50,688 nt of DNA, taken from contig JADLBJ010000180.1 of NCBI GenBank assembly GCA_020847765.1, forward strand, positions 1 through 50,688. The letters are read 5' to 3'. Origin of the DNA: Dehalococcoidia bacterium (lineage in GTDB: Bacteria; Chloroflexota; Dehalococcoidia; Tepidiformales; Tepidiformaceae). The position numbers and the translations under genes were made by a program. The notes beneath the pieces are model-generated. The model made no database searches. It saw only the letters and a list, made by a program, of their open reading frames with translations, and was not told the DNA's origin. Of the stretch, positions 15,288 to 25,289 are shown piece after piece (positions within the stretch are counted from its first letter, which is position 1; each line of letters opens with the position of its first letter).

Positions 15288-16596
15288 CGCCGACCCTTGC
15301 CCCCTCTGCGGCGGCGCGGGCTTCGTCCGCCGCGATCGCCCGCTTGACCACCCCCGCTTCGGCAAAGCCGAGCCCTGCGACTGCGTCCTCGACGAGGCCG
15401 ACGACGTGCGCCGTTCCCGCCTCGAACGGCTCAGCAACCTGGGCTCCCTGACCCGCTTCGCCTTCGACACCCTCCTCCCCGGGGGCCGGGACCAGGAGAG
15501 CCCCTGGTTCCAGGCAGCCGTCGCCGCCGCCCAGGCCTTCGCCGCGCAGCCAGCCGGCTGGCTCGTCATCAGCGGCCCCAGCGGCAGCGGCAAAACTCAC
15601 CTGGCCGCGGCCATCGCCAACGCGCGCGTCGCCCTCGGCGCGCCGGCCCTCTTCATGGTTGTGCCCGACCTGCTCGACCACCTCCGCGCGAGCTTCGACG
15701 CCGGCGCCGAGGACCTCGGCTACGACCAGCTCTTCGAGCACGTGCGCAACGCGCCCCTCCTCCTCCTCGACGACCTCGACGCCGCCTCGAGCACTCCCTG
15801 GGTGCGCGAAAAGCTCTTCCAGATCGTCAACCATCGCTACAACGCCGCCCTACCGACGGTGTTCACCTGCACCGCGCGCCCGCGCGACCTCGACGACCGC
15901 CTTGCCACCCGGCTCTGCGACGAGGCCCTCGCCACGATCCTCGCCCTCGCTCCGCAGCGCAAAGGAGGCTATCGCCAGGTCGGCGGCCTCGCCCGCGAAC
16001 GGCTCGCCGAATCGCAGTTCCGTGACTTCGACGTCCGCGGCGCCGGCCTTCGCCCGGATGAGCGCGACTCGCTCGACGCCGCCTTCCGCACCGCACTCGC
16101 ATACGCCGGCGATCCGCAGGGCTGGCTTATCCTCCAGGGCAGCAATGGCTGCGGCAAGACGCACCTCGCCTGTGCGGTCGCCAATCGCGTCCTTGCCGGC
16201 GGCGGTGACGTCTTCTTCGCCGTCGTGCCGGACCTCCTCGATCACCTTCGCGCCTCCTTCGCCCCTGGCAGCGACGTCGGCTACGACGAGCTCTTCGACG
16301 ACGTGCGCAACGCCGGTCTGCTCGTCCTCGACGACCTCGGCGCCCAGGCCACCTCCCCCTGGGCCGAGGAGAAGCTCTACCAGATCGTCAACTATCGCAC
16401 TGTTGCCGGACTACCGACCGTGGTCACCACCGACCGCACCCTGGACGAGCTCTCAGCGGCCCATCCGCGCATCGTCGCCCGAATCGTCGATCCCCGTGCT
16501 GGCACGCTCGTGGCGATCGACGCGCCCCACTACCGCCTCGGGCGAGTTCTAGCGACAGTGGCAAGTCAGCCCAAGACCCCGCGGCGGCGCGGGTGA
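15202..16596 (+). CDS. DnaC-like helicase loader with two AAA+ modules in one chain
   Basis: The 464-residue protein begins MKRLDEILSKSRN and has a Cys-rich zinc-binding segment (CPLCGG and later CDC, residues about 36-65). Module 1 has Walker A GPSGSGKTH (Lys131) and Walker B LLLLDDLD (Asp190). Module 2 has GSNGCGKTH (Lys319) and LLVLDDLG (Asp377). The two share MVVPDLLDHLRASF / AVVPDLLDHLRASF and EKLFQIVNHR / EKLYQIVNYR at a period of about 188 residues, so the gene arose by internal duplication. Normal loaders have one module and 250-330 residues. Both P-loops look intact. ATG 15202 has AGGAGGG upstream and lies within the DnaD gene end. Role: probable DnaB loading at origins. Confidence 0.9.
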   Translation: MKRLDEILSKSRNAASSALPSEPSPQAADADPCPLCGGAGFVRRDRPLDHPRFGKAEPCDCVLDEADDVRRSRLERLSNLGSLTRFAFDTLLPGGRDQESPWFQAAVAAAQAFAAQPAGWLVISGPSGSGKTHLAAAIANARVALGAPALFMVVPDLLDHLRASFDAGAEDLGYDQLFEHVRNAPLLLLDDLDAASSTPWVREKLFQIVNHRYNAALPTVFTCTARPRDLDDRLATRLCDEALATILALAPQRKGGYRQVGGLARERLAESQFRDFDVRGAGLRPDERDSLDAAFRTALAYAGDPQGWLILQGSNGCGKTHLACAVANRVLAGGGDVFFAVVPDLLDHLRASFAPGSDVGYDELFDDVRNAGLLVLDDLGAQATSPWAEEKLYQIVNYRTVAGLPTVVTTDRTLDELSAAHPRIVARIVDPRAGTLVAIDAPHYRLGRVLATVASQPKTPRRRG

Positions 16597-16604
16597 CGCT
16601 CCGG

Positions 16605-16634
16605 TTCACCATAGCCCCGACTGGCGCCTAAGCT
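16605..16634 (+). promoter_or_regulatory. Promoter with leaderless-type -10 for rlmD
   Basis: TTCACC at 16605-16610 and TAAGCT at 16629-16634 are separated by 18 bases. Six bases later is the GTG start at 16641, with no ribosome binding site, so this message is probably leaderless. Confidence 0.55.
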
Positions 16635-16640
16635 GGGCGG

Positions 16641-17873
16641 GTGCCCCGTCGTTCCCGCCCGCCCGTCGCCTCTGCTCCGCCCTTCGTCGGCGACACCCTC
16701 CGCCTCCGCGTCGGCCCGCTCGTTGCCGGCGGCGCCGCCCTGGCCCACCTCGAGGACGGCCGTGTCGCACTTGTCGCCCACGCCGCACCGGGCGAGCTGG
16801 TGGAAGCCAGCGTGGAGCGTGCCCACCCCGACTACGTCGAAGCTGTGACCGTCCGCGTTCTGGAGCCTTCGCCCGACCGCGTGGCCCCCCGCTGCCCGCT
16901 CTTCGGCGAATGCGGCGGCTGTCAGCTCCAGCACCTCACCTACGACGCCCAGCTGGCGGCGAAGGAGACGATCGTCCGCGAGCAGCTGCGTCGCATCGGC
17001 CGCCTCGACGACGCCGTCGTCCGGCCGATCGTCGGCGCGACCACACCCTGGGCCTACCGCAACCACCTCCGCTTCTCGACTGGCAAGAAATTCGGCGACG
17101 TCGGCTTCATCAGCCGCCGCGGGCATGTCCTCCTCAAAGTCGAGTGCTGTCCCATCGCCAACCCGTGGGTCAGCCGTCTCCTTCCCCGCCTGCAGGGCCA
17201 TGGTGCCGGCCTCCATCAGCTTCAGGTGCGCCACAGCGAAGCCACGGGCGACTACCTGATCAACCCCGCGCTCCCCGAAGTCGATCTGCCCACCGGCCAG
17301 AGAGCCTACACCGAGCAGCTCGCCGGCCACCGCTTCCAGGTGAGCGCGTCGGCCTTCTTCCAGGTGAACGCCGCGCAGGCCGAGGAAATGGTCCGCCTCG
17401 TCGGCGAAGCACTCCCCTCGAGCGGGCACCTGCTCGTCGACGCTTTCGCCGGCGTGGGCACCTTCGCAGTGGTCTTCGCCCCACGCTTCAACCGCGTGAT
17501 CGCCATCGAAGAATCCCATAGCGCCGGCAAGGACGCTCTCGTCAACACCGCGCACGCCCCGAACGTCGACCTCCGGGTCGGCAAAGTCGAAGACGTCCTC
17601 CCACTGCTGGAGGCCGCCCCAGACGCCATTCTGCTCGACCCACCGCGCCCCGGCTGCTACCCCTCCGTCATCGAGGCCATCGCCCGCTTCCGCCCCGGCG
17701 CCGTCGTCTACGTCTCCTGCAACCCGGCGACCCTGGCCAGGGACCTCCGCCTGCTCGTCGAGGGCGGCTACGGGATCGACCACGTCACCCCTGTCGACAT
17801 GTTCCCGCAGACGGGCCACATCGAATGCGTCGCGCGCCTCTCGCTCCGCGAACCGTCCGCCGGGCCCGGATGA
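16641..17873 (+). CDS. rlmD: 23S rRNA (uracil-C5)-methyltransferase, TrmA/RlmD family
   Basis: A 410-residue SAM methyltransferase of the TrmA family. An N-terminal TRAM/OB domain (about 15-75) is followed by the iron-sulphur cluster Cys set CPLFGECGGC and a further CCPIA near residue 170. The Rossmann domain has DAFAGVGTF, LDPPRPGC, the catalytic Cys in VYVSCNPATLARD and the C-terminal DMFPQTGHIE. It methylates uridine in 23S rRNA (RlmD/RlmCD) or a related tRNA site (TrmA); the specific target cannot be settled by eye. The GTG 16641 start is supported by the TAAGCT box six bases upstream. Its stop overlaps the maf ATG (ATGA). Confidence 0.93.
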   Translation: MPRRSRPPVASAPPFVGDTLRLRVGPLVAGGAALAHLEDGRVALVAHAAPGELVEASVERAHPDYVEAVTVRVLEPSPDRVAPRCPLFGECGGCQLQHLTYDAQLAAKETIVREQLRRIGRLDDAVVRPIVGATTPWAYRNHLRFSTGKKFGDVGFISRRGHVLLKVECCPIANPWVSRLLPRLQGHGAGLHQLQVRHSEATGDYLINPALPEVDLPTGQRAYTEQLAGHRFQVSASAFFQVNAAQAEEMVRLVGEALPSSGHLLVDAFAGVGTFAVVFAPRFNRVIAIEESHSAGKDALVNTAHAPNVDLRVGKVEDVLPLLEAAPDAILLDPPRPGCYPSVIEAIARFRPGAVVYVSCNPATLARDLRLLVEGGYGIDHVTPVDMFPQTGHIECVARLSLREPSAGPG

Positions 17874-18523
17874 TCGTCATCCTCGCGTCCGCCTCCCCTC
17901 GCCGGCGCGCGCTCCTCGCCGCGCTCCTAACCCGCTTCGAAGTCCATCCCGCCGACTTGCCCGAGACAATGACGGGCGAACCCCGCGCCGACGCTCTACG
18001 CCTCGCCACCGCCAAGGCCCGGCTTGTCGCCGCTCGCTATCCGACCGCGGTCGTCGTCGGCTCGGACACGATCGTTGCCGACGACGACCGGGAATACGGC
18101 AAACCCGCCGACGCGGCCGACGCCCTTGCCATGCTCACGGCACTGCAGGGCCGCACCCACCGCGTGATGACAGGCGTGGCAGTCGTCGCCGCCGGTGCGG
18201 CCCGGGCGACGCTGACCGAGGCCATGGTCACGCTCGCCTCTCTCGACGACGCGGTCATCGCCCGCTACGTCGCCTCCGGCCGCCCGCTCGACAAGGCCGG
18301 TGCCTACGCCATCCAGGAGGAGGACCCGCAGCTCGTCCAGCGCCTCGACGGCTGTTATTGCGCCGTCATGGGTCTCCCTCTCTGGCGTCTGCGCTCGCTC
18401 CTCGCCGGAGCGGGGCTCTCGACGATGGCGCCCGACGCGACCTTTCCCCGCTGCGCTGGCTGCCCGGATAGAGAAGGAAACGGGTCCCCCGCCGCCGGCC
18501 CTCGCCCGAATCCCGTCGCCTAA
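17870..18523 (+). CDS. maf: Maf-family nucleotide pyrophosphatase (septum formation inhibitor-like)
   Basis: The 217-residue protein starts MIVILASASPRRRALL, the Maf signature, and has GSDTIVA with the conserved Asp, the GKPADAADA-type loop and DKAGAYAIQ followed by DGCYCAVMGLPL. Maf hydrolyses modified or canonical nucleoside triphosphates such as dTTP, UTP or m7GTP. ATG 17870 overlaps the rlmD stop; an upstream GTG at 17825 would add non-family residues. The C-terminus carries about 30 extra residues with two Cys (CAGC) and a Pro-rich end not found in typical Maf. Its TAA stop overlaps the stop of the opposite-strand gene. Confidence 0.93.
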   Translation: MIVILASASPRRRALLAALLTRFEVHPADLPETMTGEPRADALRLATAKARLVAARYPTAVVVGSDTIVADDDREYGKPADAADALAMLTALQGRTHRVMTGVAVVAAGAARATLTEAMVTLASLDDAVIARYVASGRPLDKAGAYAIQEEDPQLVQRLDGCYCAVMGLPLWRLRSLLAGAGLSTMAPDATFPRCAGCPDREGNGSPAAGPRPNPVA

Positions 18524-19080
18524 GACCGTGACCGTTGTCCGGGTCCTGCGAAGGCGGCGAACGCGGCCAGCACGGCGGCCCCGACCTCAATGGCGGCACC
18601 GACCCACATCGCCCGCGTCGCCACCTTGAGATCCCGTCCGTGTTGCCGGAATTCCGCCGCGGCGTCGAAGAGTGCAAGAGCGAGGACCACCGCCATCACC
18701 ATGGCGATAATCGCCCATACCCTTCGCCGCAGGATGGTTGCGCTGCCCACGAGTAGCCCACCGGCCGCCAACGCCGCCACGATGTGCACTGAGAACGCCG
18801 CAATTGACGGCCCGCGATTCAACGCCGGGTGCGTGTCCGTCGCCACCGCCGGGATGATGACCGCCGCCAGCACGATCGCCATGCCGATCAGCAGGGCACC
18901 CGCGATCGCGGCCGCCCCGCGCCGCCACCGCTCGCGGTCGGGACGTGCCTCGCGCCTGGCCGCCTCCCCGGCTTCCGCAGCCGCGGCACGCCCTCGCATG
19001 CCTGGTCCATCCTTGACGCGTGGTCCCATCTCGCAGCCTGCTCCAGCCCTCAGGTTCGCACCTTCCATCTGCCGCCGCAT
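18520..19080 (-). CDS. Four-helix membrane protein, function unknown
   Basis: The 186-residue protein has a charged cytoplasmic N-terminus (about 1-55, Arg/Glu/Ala-rich) and four hydrophobic segments: GAAAIAGALLIGMAIVLAAV, then FSVHIVAALAAGGLLVG, IIAMVMAVVLALALF and a last one near AAIEVGAAVLAAFAAF. A conserved-looking RxHGRDLKVATRAMWV loop joins helices 3 and 4. No family recognised. The start is uncertain: ATG 19080, 19065 and 19026 are all possible and none has a strong ribosome binding site. It is co-directional with pckA, 58 bases downstream, and convergent with maf. Confidence 0.6.
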   Translation of the reverse strand: MRRQMEGANLRAGAGCEMGPRVKDGPGMRGRAAAAEAGEAARREARPDRERWRRGAAAIAGALLIGMAIVLAAVIIPAVATDTHPALNRGPSIAAFSVHIVAALAAGGLLVGSATILRRRVWAIIAMVMAVVLALALFDAAAEFRQHGRDLKVATRAMWVGAAIEVGAAVLAAFAAFAGPGQRSRS

Positions 19081-19138
19081 GGCCCGCAGGGGCCCGCCAT
19101 CTCGGCCGAACGCCCCGCGGCGTTAGAGCTGGAGCCTG

Positions 19139-20725
<1,587 letters not shown>

Positions 20726-20760
20726 CGTCGGTTCCCCCCTCGGCCAGGCCTACCCGTAAG

Positions 20761-20789
20761 AGGGTAAGGCCGTATAGGCCGATTGTGAA
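20761..20789 (-). promoter_or_regulatory. Promoter of pckA
   Basis: On the minus strand TTCACA (20789-20784) and TACCCT (20766-20761) are separated by 17 bases. Transcription would begin near 20754, leaving a leader of about 28 bases with the GAGGGGGG ribosome binding site. So pckA is probably transcribed separately from the biotin-carrier gene upstream. Confidence 0.5.
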
Positions 20790-20861
20790 CCCAGGTGCAC
20801 AAGATATCGACTAAAGCGATGGCTCTGGTCGGCTTGCGGACCTCTTGCAGGCGGCGCCGCC

Positions 20862-21380
20862 TCAGTCGATGACGACCAGGGTCTCCCCCTCCAGCACCCG
20901 CGCACCCTCCGTCACCGCCACCTCGCGCACCGTGCCGTCCCCCGGCGCCCTTATTTCGTTCTCCATCTTCATCGCTTCCAGGATGAGGAGAATGTCGCCC
21001 GACTTCACCTGGTCCCCCGCCTTCACCTTGATCGAGAGCACGCGCCCGGCGATCTGCGCCGTGACGCCGCCTTTCACCCCCGCGCGCGGCGCTGCTCCAG
21101 CGGGCTGGCTGGCCGGACGCGCCGGGCGCACCGTCGCGCTACCCCCAAACCGTCCCTCGTACTCCAGGGTGAAGGGGCGATAGTCCACGTGCACTTCCAT
21201 GCCGCTGGCGCGTGCCTCCGGTGCCGGCAGCTGCACGCGGTAGCCGACGCCACCGGCCATGACCGCCTCATAGCCGTTCTCCTCGCGCACCGTCACAGGG
21301 TACTCGTGGCCGTCGACGACGACCCGGTCCCCCCGGACTTCCACATCGTAGCTGCGCCCGCCGATTGTGAGTCGTGCCAT
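20862..21380 (-). CDS. Biotin carboxyl carrier protein (acyl-CoA/pyruvate carboxylase or transcarboxylase 1.3S-like)
   Basis: The 172-residue protein ends in a biotinyl/lipoyl domain with EAMKMEN, biotin-accepting Lys138, 34 residues from the C-terminus as usual. The first 80 residues (MARLTIGGRSYDVEV and VMAGGVGYRVQLPAPEARA) resemble the beta-barrel segment that precedes BCCP in propionyl-CoA carboxylase alpha chains; a Pro/Ala linker follows. ATG 21380 has AGGGGACG just upstream, and the gene is 10 bases after the PycB-like gene, so the two form an operon. The open frame continues upstream to 21545 inside that gene but only this start makes a sensible protein. No biotin carboxylase subunit is in the window. 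Confidence 0.9.
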   Translation of the reverse strand: MARLTIGGRSYDVEVRGDRVVVDGHEYPVTVREENGYEAVMAGGVGYRVQLPAPEARASGMEVHVDYRPFTLEYEGRFGGSATVRPARPASQPAGAAPRAGVKGGVTAQIAGRVLSIKVKAGDQVKSGDILLILEAMKMENEIRAPGDGTVREVAVTEGARVLEGETLVVID

Positions 21381-21390
21381 CGTCCCCTGC

Positions 21391-22884
21391 CTATCGCATC
21401 TGGCGCATGCGGCCGAACTGCCGCCAGGCGCCCCCGTCTGTCGCTGCCGTCGCGGGCGCAGACACGGGTGCCGCGGCCGCCTTCTTCTCGCCCACCCCCG
21501 CGAGCGCAGCAGCGACGGCCGCCACCAGCTCCCGTTCCGGCCCACCGCCCTCGCTGCGCCAATGTAGGAACTCCTTGGCCGGTTGCGGGAACATCACGTA
21601 GCTGAGCACGTCATCGACGTCGCGGGCGAGCGGCCCCGCCTCCTCCCGCGCCGCCTCCATCTCGGGGGGCAGGTCGTCAGCCGGGCGATGGTCGATCGGC
21701 TGCTCGTCGCCGAGGATGGCCTGCAGGACCTCTGGTGCGATCGGCACGGTGGTCTGGCCGTACATGCCGCGGGCCAGGTTCTTCGTCTCTCGCGTCACGC
21801 TCCCATACCGCTTCCCCGTCAGCACGTTCAGCACCGCTTGTGTGCCCACGATCTGCGAGCTCGGTGTGACGAGCGGCGGGTAGCCGAGGTCCGCGCGCAC
21901 CCGCGCGTTCTCTTCCAGCACCTGCCCAAGCTTGGCCTCCGCGCCCTGTTCGCGCAGCTGGCCTACCAGGTTCGAAATCATGCCGCCGGGCACCTGGTGG
22001 GAGAGCACGCCGGCGTCCACGCCGAGCAACCCGCTTTCGAATTTCCAGTACTTGCGCCGTACGCCCTTGAAGTACGCCGCCAGCTCCTCCAGCTTCGCCA
22101 TGTCCAGGCCCGTGTCGAGATCCGGGTACTCCCGCAGGGCCGCGACGAGCGTCTCCGTCGCCGGCTGGGAGGTGCCCCCCGCGAGCGGGCTGAGCGCCGT
22201 GTCGATCACGTCCGCTCCCGCCTTCGCCCCCTCCAGATAGGCCATCTCCGAATATCCCGACGTGTCGTGACAGTGCATCTGCACAGACATCGTCGGATGG
22301 TCGTTCTTCAGCCGACCGACCAACGTCCCCGCCATCGCCGGGCTCAGGATTCCCGCCATGTCCTTGACGCAGAGCGAGTCCGCGCCCATTGCTACCATCC
22401 GGTCGGCGATGCCGGCGAAGCTCTCGACCGTGTGCACAGGGCTCGTCGTGTAGCAGAGCGCAGCCTGCACGTGCCCGCCCGCGCGCTTCACGGCCTCGAA
22501 CGGCACTTCCAGGTTGCGCGTGTCGTTCAGCGCGTCGAACACACGGAAGATGTCCATCCCGTTCTGCCGCGCTCGGTCACAGAACGCGTACACCACGTCG
22601 TCCGCGTAGTGCCGGTAACCGACCGCGTTCTGGCCGCGCAAGAGCATCTGCGTCGGCGTCTTCTTCAGCCGCGACTTGATCTGGCGCAGCCGCTCCCAGG
22701 GGTCCTCCTTGAGGAAGCGCATCGCCGTGTCGAAGGTCGCGCCGCCCCAGCATTCGATGCTGTGGTAGCCGATCTCGTCCATCGCCTCGAGCGCCGGGAT
22801 CATGTCCTCCGTACGCATCCTCGTCGCCAGGAGCGACTGATGGCCATCGCGGATGGCCGTCTCCATGATGCCGACTCTGGTCAT
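21391..22884 (-). CDS. Carboxyltransferase subunit, PycB / oxaloacetate decarboxylase alpha / transcarboxylase 5S type
   Basis: The 497-residue protein has an HMGL-like TIM barrel (about 1-270): ETAIRDGHQSLLATRMRTED, IECWGGATFD, FRVFDALND, LCVKDMAGILSP and the metal-binding MHCHDTSGYSEM. The conserved carboxylase domain follows (YWKFESG, LSHQVPGGMISNL). A biotin carrier domain is absent here but is encoded by the next gene. It moves a carboxyl group between biotin and pyruvate/oxaloacetate. ATG 22884 (MTRVGIMETAIRDG) is chosen; the upstream frame is not family-like. No ribosome binding site is visible. The tail after about 440 is Ala-rich and divergent. Whether the complex is a carboxylase, decarboxylase or transcarboxylase is open. 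Confidence 0.93.
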   Translation of the reverse strand: MTRVGIMETAIRDGHQSLLATRMRTEDMIPALEAMDEIGYHSIECWGGATFDTAMRFLKEDPWERLRQIKSRLKKTPTQMLLRGQNAVGYRHYADDVVYAFCDRARQNGMDIFRVFDALNDTRNLEVPFEAVKRAGGHVQAALCYTTSPVHTVESFAGIADRMVAMGADSLCVKDMAGILSPAMAGTLVGRLKNDHPTMSVQMHCHDTSGYSEMAYLEGAKAGADVIDTALSPLAGGTSQPATETLVAALREYPDLDTGLDMAKLEELAAYFKGVRRKYWKFESGLLGVDAGVLSHQVPGGMISNLVGQLREQGAEAKLGQVLEENARVRADLGYPPLVTPSSQIVGTQAVLNVLTGKRYGSVTRETKNLARGMYGQTTVPIAPEVLQAILGDEQPIDHRPADDLPPEMEAAREEAGPLARDVDDVLSYVMFPQPAKEFLHWRSEGGGPERELVAAVAAALAGVGEKKAAAAPVSAPATAATDGGAWRQFGRMRQMR

Positions 22885-23009
22885 CGTGTTGTCCGTATCG
22901 CAGGTGGGATTCGCGCGACGGCGGACCGGGCGCGGGGCCTCCACGCTACCACGGCCCCCCGTTTGCCGCGACCGCACGAACCGGCCTCGCCGGCAGGCAG
23001 GGCCTTCCT

Positions 23010-23867
23010 CTACCCGCGCACGCCCACCGGCTCGCCGCTCACGAGCTGCATCAGCCGACCGACCTGGTTAAGCAGTGCGAGCCCCGCCGCGTCGGCCCCG
23101 GCTGCAGCCCGTCCGGGCACAACGTACCCCGGCAGCAACCCCAGCCCGACACAGTACCGGTCGGCCTCGGCGACCAGCGCCGCCAGCGACCCCTCGCGCG
23201 GTTCGCGCCCGCCGCGGCCATGGTGCCCGGCGATCGCCTCCCGCGTCTCCAGAGGAAGCCGCCACCGCTCCGCCAGCAAGCGTCCCACCTCGCCATGGTC
23301 GATGCCAAGGAGCTCCTCTTCCACGTCGTCCAGCGCAGCGTCCCGCCGCATCGCCTCGGCCACCGCCTGGTCCATGCCCGCCGGGTCGCCGAAGAACATC
23401 GCCAGACGGCCCATGTTGTGAAGAACTCCCGCCGTGAAGGCGCCCGGAACGTCGACGCGCATCCGCCCCGCCAGCTCGGCCGCCCGGAAAGCTACCGCCA
23501 GCGAATGCCGCCAGAAGGCGTCGATCCGAAAAAGAGCGTTCAGCGAGTCCGGACGATAGTGCGCCGTGATCGCGCTGCTGATGGCGATGTTCCGCGCCTG
23601 GATAAAGCCGAGCAGGACGAGGGCCTCCTGCACCGACGTGATCTCGCGCGTACGCCGGTAGGCGGCGGAATTCACCACGCGCAGCAGCGTCGCGCTCAGC
23701 CCCGGGTCGGCTGCCAGCACCATCGCCAGGTCCGACGCCGAGGACTTCGGGTCCTGCGCCACCCGGATCACACGCAATGCCACCGCCGGCAACGGCGGTA
23801 GTGAGCCGACGGCCCGGAAGGTGTCGTGCGCCCGCTTGCCGTGTGGTTCTGTTTCCCGCGGCTGCAC
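23010..23867 (-). CDS. HDOD-domain protein
   Basis: The protein, about 285 residues, is an HDOD (HD-related output domain) protein, usually linked to signalling or stress regulation. Family features are LPPLPAVALRVIRVAQDP, ADPGLSATLLRVVNSA, ALVLLGFIQARNIAIS and a C-terminal HD-like region with GVLHNMGRLAM, DHGEVGRLLAERWRLP and AIAGHHG. It has no receiver or GGDEF domain, so input must come from a partner. GTG 23867 follows GGTGAG by a suitable distance; TTG 23870 is an alternative. It lies alone between the PycB operon and the Eis-like gene. Confidence 0.9.
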   Translation of the reverse strand: MQPRETEPHGKRAHDTFRAVGSLPPLPAVALRVIRVAQDPKSSASDLAMVLAADPGLSATLLRVVNSAAYRRTREITSVQEALVLLGFIQARNIAISSAITAHYRPDSLNALFRIDAFWRHSLAVAFRAAELAGRMRVDVPGAFTAGVLHNMGRLAMFFGDPAGMDQAVAEAMRRDAALDDVEEELLGIDHGEVGRLLAERWRLPLETREAIAGHHGRGGREPREGSLAALVAEADRYCVGLGLLPGYVVPGRAAAGADAAGLALLNQVGRLMQLVSGEPVGVRG

Positions 23868-24000
23868 CAATGCTCACCCCGGACGGCCCTCGCGTCGGTT
23901 CCGCGCGGAGCCGTCACCCTCGCATTGTCAGCCGGCGCGCTCGACGCCTGTCATTGGGGTTCTCCCCGGTCAGGCGCGGGAAACCGCCCGACTCTGGCCG

Positions 24001-25218
24001 TCAGAAGATCTCCGGGCACCAGGGCTGGACATCCCAGGAGAACATGCGATCGGCCTGGCGGAGGGCAGCCTCTTCGCCCTTCACGCGGCCTGCCAGCGCG
24101 AGCCCCGCGATCGGCACGCCGCCAAGGTAGAGCGCCCCCAGCTCCGCGACTCCCATCTCCAGGTCGGCCTTCGCAGCTGTCCGCTCGCAGCACGCAGTCC
24201 CGTCCTCTGCGGCGGCGAGCGAGAACCGGCCACCCCAGGCGGGGAAGAGGTCGTCCCGCACCTCCAGAACCAGCTGGCCCGGGGCCCCGTACTGCCGCCC
24301 AGCGAGCGCCCGTTCCACGTCGACGATCCGCAGCCAGAGCGAGTCGTGGAGATGCCGCTGCAGTCGTCTCGGGTCGGCGAGCATCCAGATGAGCGGCTCG
24401 TCGACGCGGCGCATCGGCGCCTCCACCATTCCGACCAGATCGACGCCGAAGACGTACTTCCAGAGCGCACCGTAGGCTTTCCCATTCAAAGCCATCAGCT
24501 CCTCGACCCGCAGCACGCCATCCGGCAAACCATGCCGCCACTCACCCTTCGTGCGGTAGCGGACATACCCCTCGACCTCGCCGCCTTCCTCATACTGCAC
24601 ATAGATGTTTCCGGTGAAACCGGCCCGGCGCTCGGGTGGATCCAGGAAGACCTTCGTCTCCCACCAGGCCTCCGTGCGCGGCATCATCCCCGGCTGGCTC
24701 GCGCGGACACCTTCCCAGATCGCCGGCCACCGGCGGGCCGCCTCGCCAGCGTCTACCACGCGCAACCTGCCGCTTGTGCGCACCGGCCACGCGAGCCCGG
24801 CCTGCACACGCTCGATGCTCAGGTCGGCTGTCTCCGCCGCCAGGCCATAGCCAAAACGACCGTAGATCGGTGCTTCCGAAGCCCAGAGCGCAGCAAGCGG
24901 CTCGCCGCCCGCCCGCACGTCGGCCAGCTGACGACGCATCATCGCCGTGAGGATTCCTTGCCGTCGGTGCGTCGCCCGCACCGTCACCACGGTGACTCCG
25001 GCCGTCGCCACCTCGCCCCCCGGCACCGCCATGCGAAAAGAATAGATGCCGGCCGTGCCGACCATCTCGTCGCCGTCGAACGCGCCCAGGCTCCGCTCCG
25101 CTTCGAACACCCGCGCCCGCGTTTCGAGGCCCTCCGGCCGATGGTCAAACAGGAAGGCCAGGGCCATGCAGCGGGAGAAGTCTTCGAACTCCGCGAGCTT
25201 GATCGATCGCAACTCCAT
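24001..25218 (-). CDS. Eis-like GNAT N-acetyltransferase
   Basis: The 405-residue protein matches the length and layout of Eis. The first GNAT domain (about 1-150) has VTVVTVRATHRRQGILTAMM, the acetyl-CoA pyrophosphate loop. A second GNAT-like fold and a C-terminal sterol-carrier-like domain follow. The chain ends in ...WCPEIF; in Mycobacterium Eis the C-terminal carboxylate acts as general base, and a Tyr near 125-130 (IYGRFGYG here) is the acid. Known Eis acetylates amines of aminoglycosides, peptides or polyamines; the substrate here is unknown. ATG 25218 has GGAAGGAG upstream; the frame extends to 25269 without need. Confidence 0.88.
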   Translation of the reverse strand: MELRSIKLAEFEDFSRCMALAFLFDHRPEGLETRARVFEAERSLGAFDGDEMVGTAGIYSFRMAVPGGEVATAGVTVVTVRATHRRQGILTAMMRRQLADVRAGGEPLAALWASEAPIYGRFGYGLAAETADLSIERVQAGLAWPVRTSGRLRVVDAGEAARRWPAIWEGVRASQPGMMPRTEAWWETKVFLDPPERRAGFTGNIYVQYEEGGEVEGYVRYRTKGEWRHGLPDGVLRVEELMALNGKAYGALWKYVFGVDLVGMVEAPMRRVDEPLIWMLADPRRLQRHLHDSLWLRIVDVERALAGRQYGAPGQLVLEVRDDLFPAWGGRFSLAAAEDGTACCERTAAKADLEMGVAELGALYLGGVPIAGLALAGRVKGEEAALRQADRMFSWDVQPWCPEIF

Positions 25219-25289
25219 CTCGTCAGCTCCTTCCTCTTCCAGCCTGGCAATCAGCAGGAGGCCGCCCACCCACCTGCGCTTCCTTGCCG

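Noticed and set aside
20851-20862. GGCGGCGCCGCC palindrome after the biotin-carrier gene as a terminator
   Set aside because: It is a self-complementary GC run with no loop or T tract, and such runs are expected in this GC-rich sequence.
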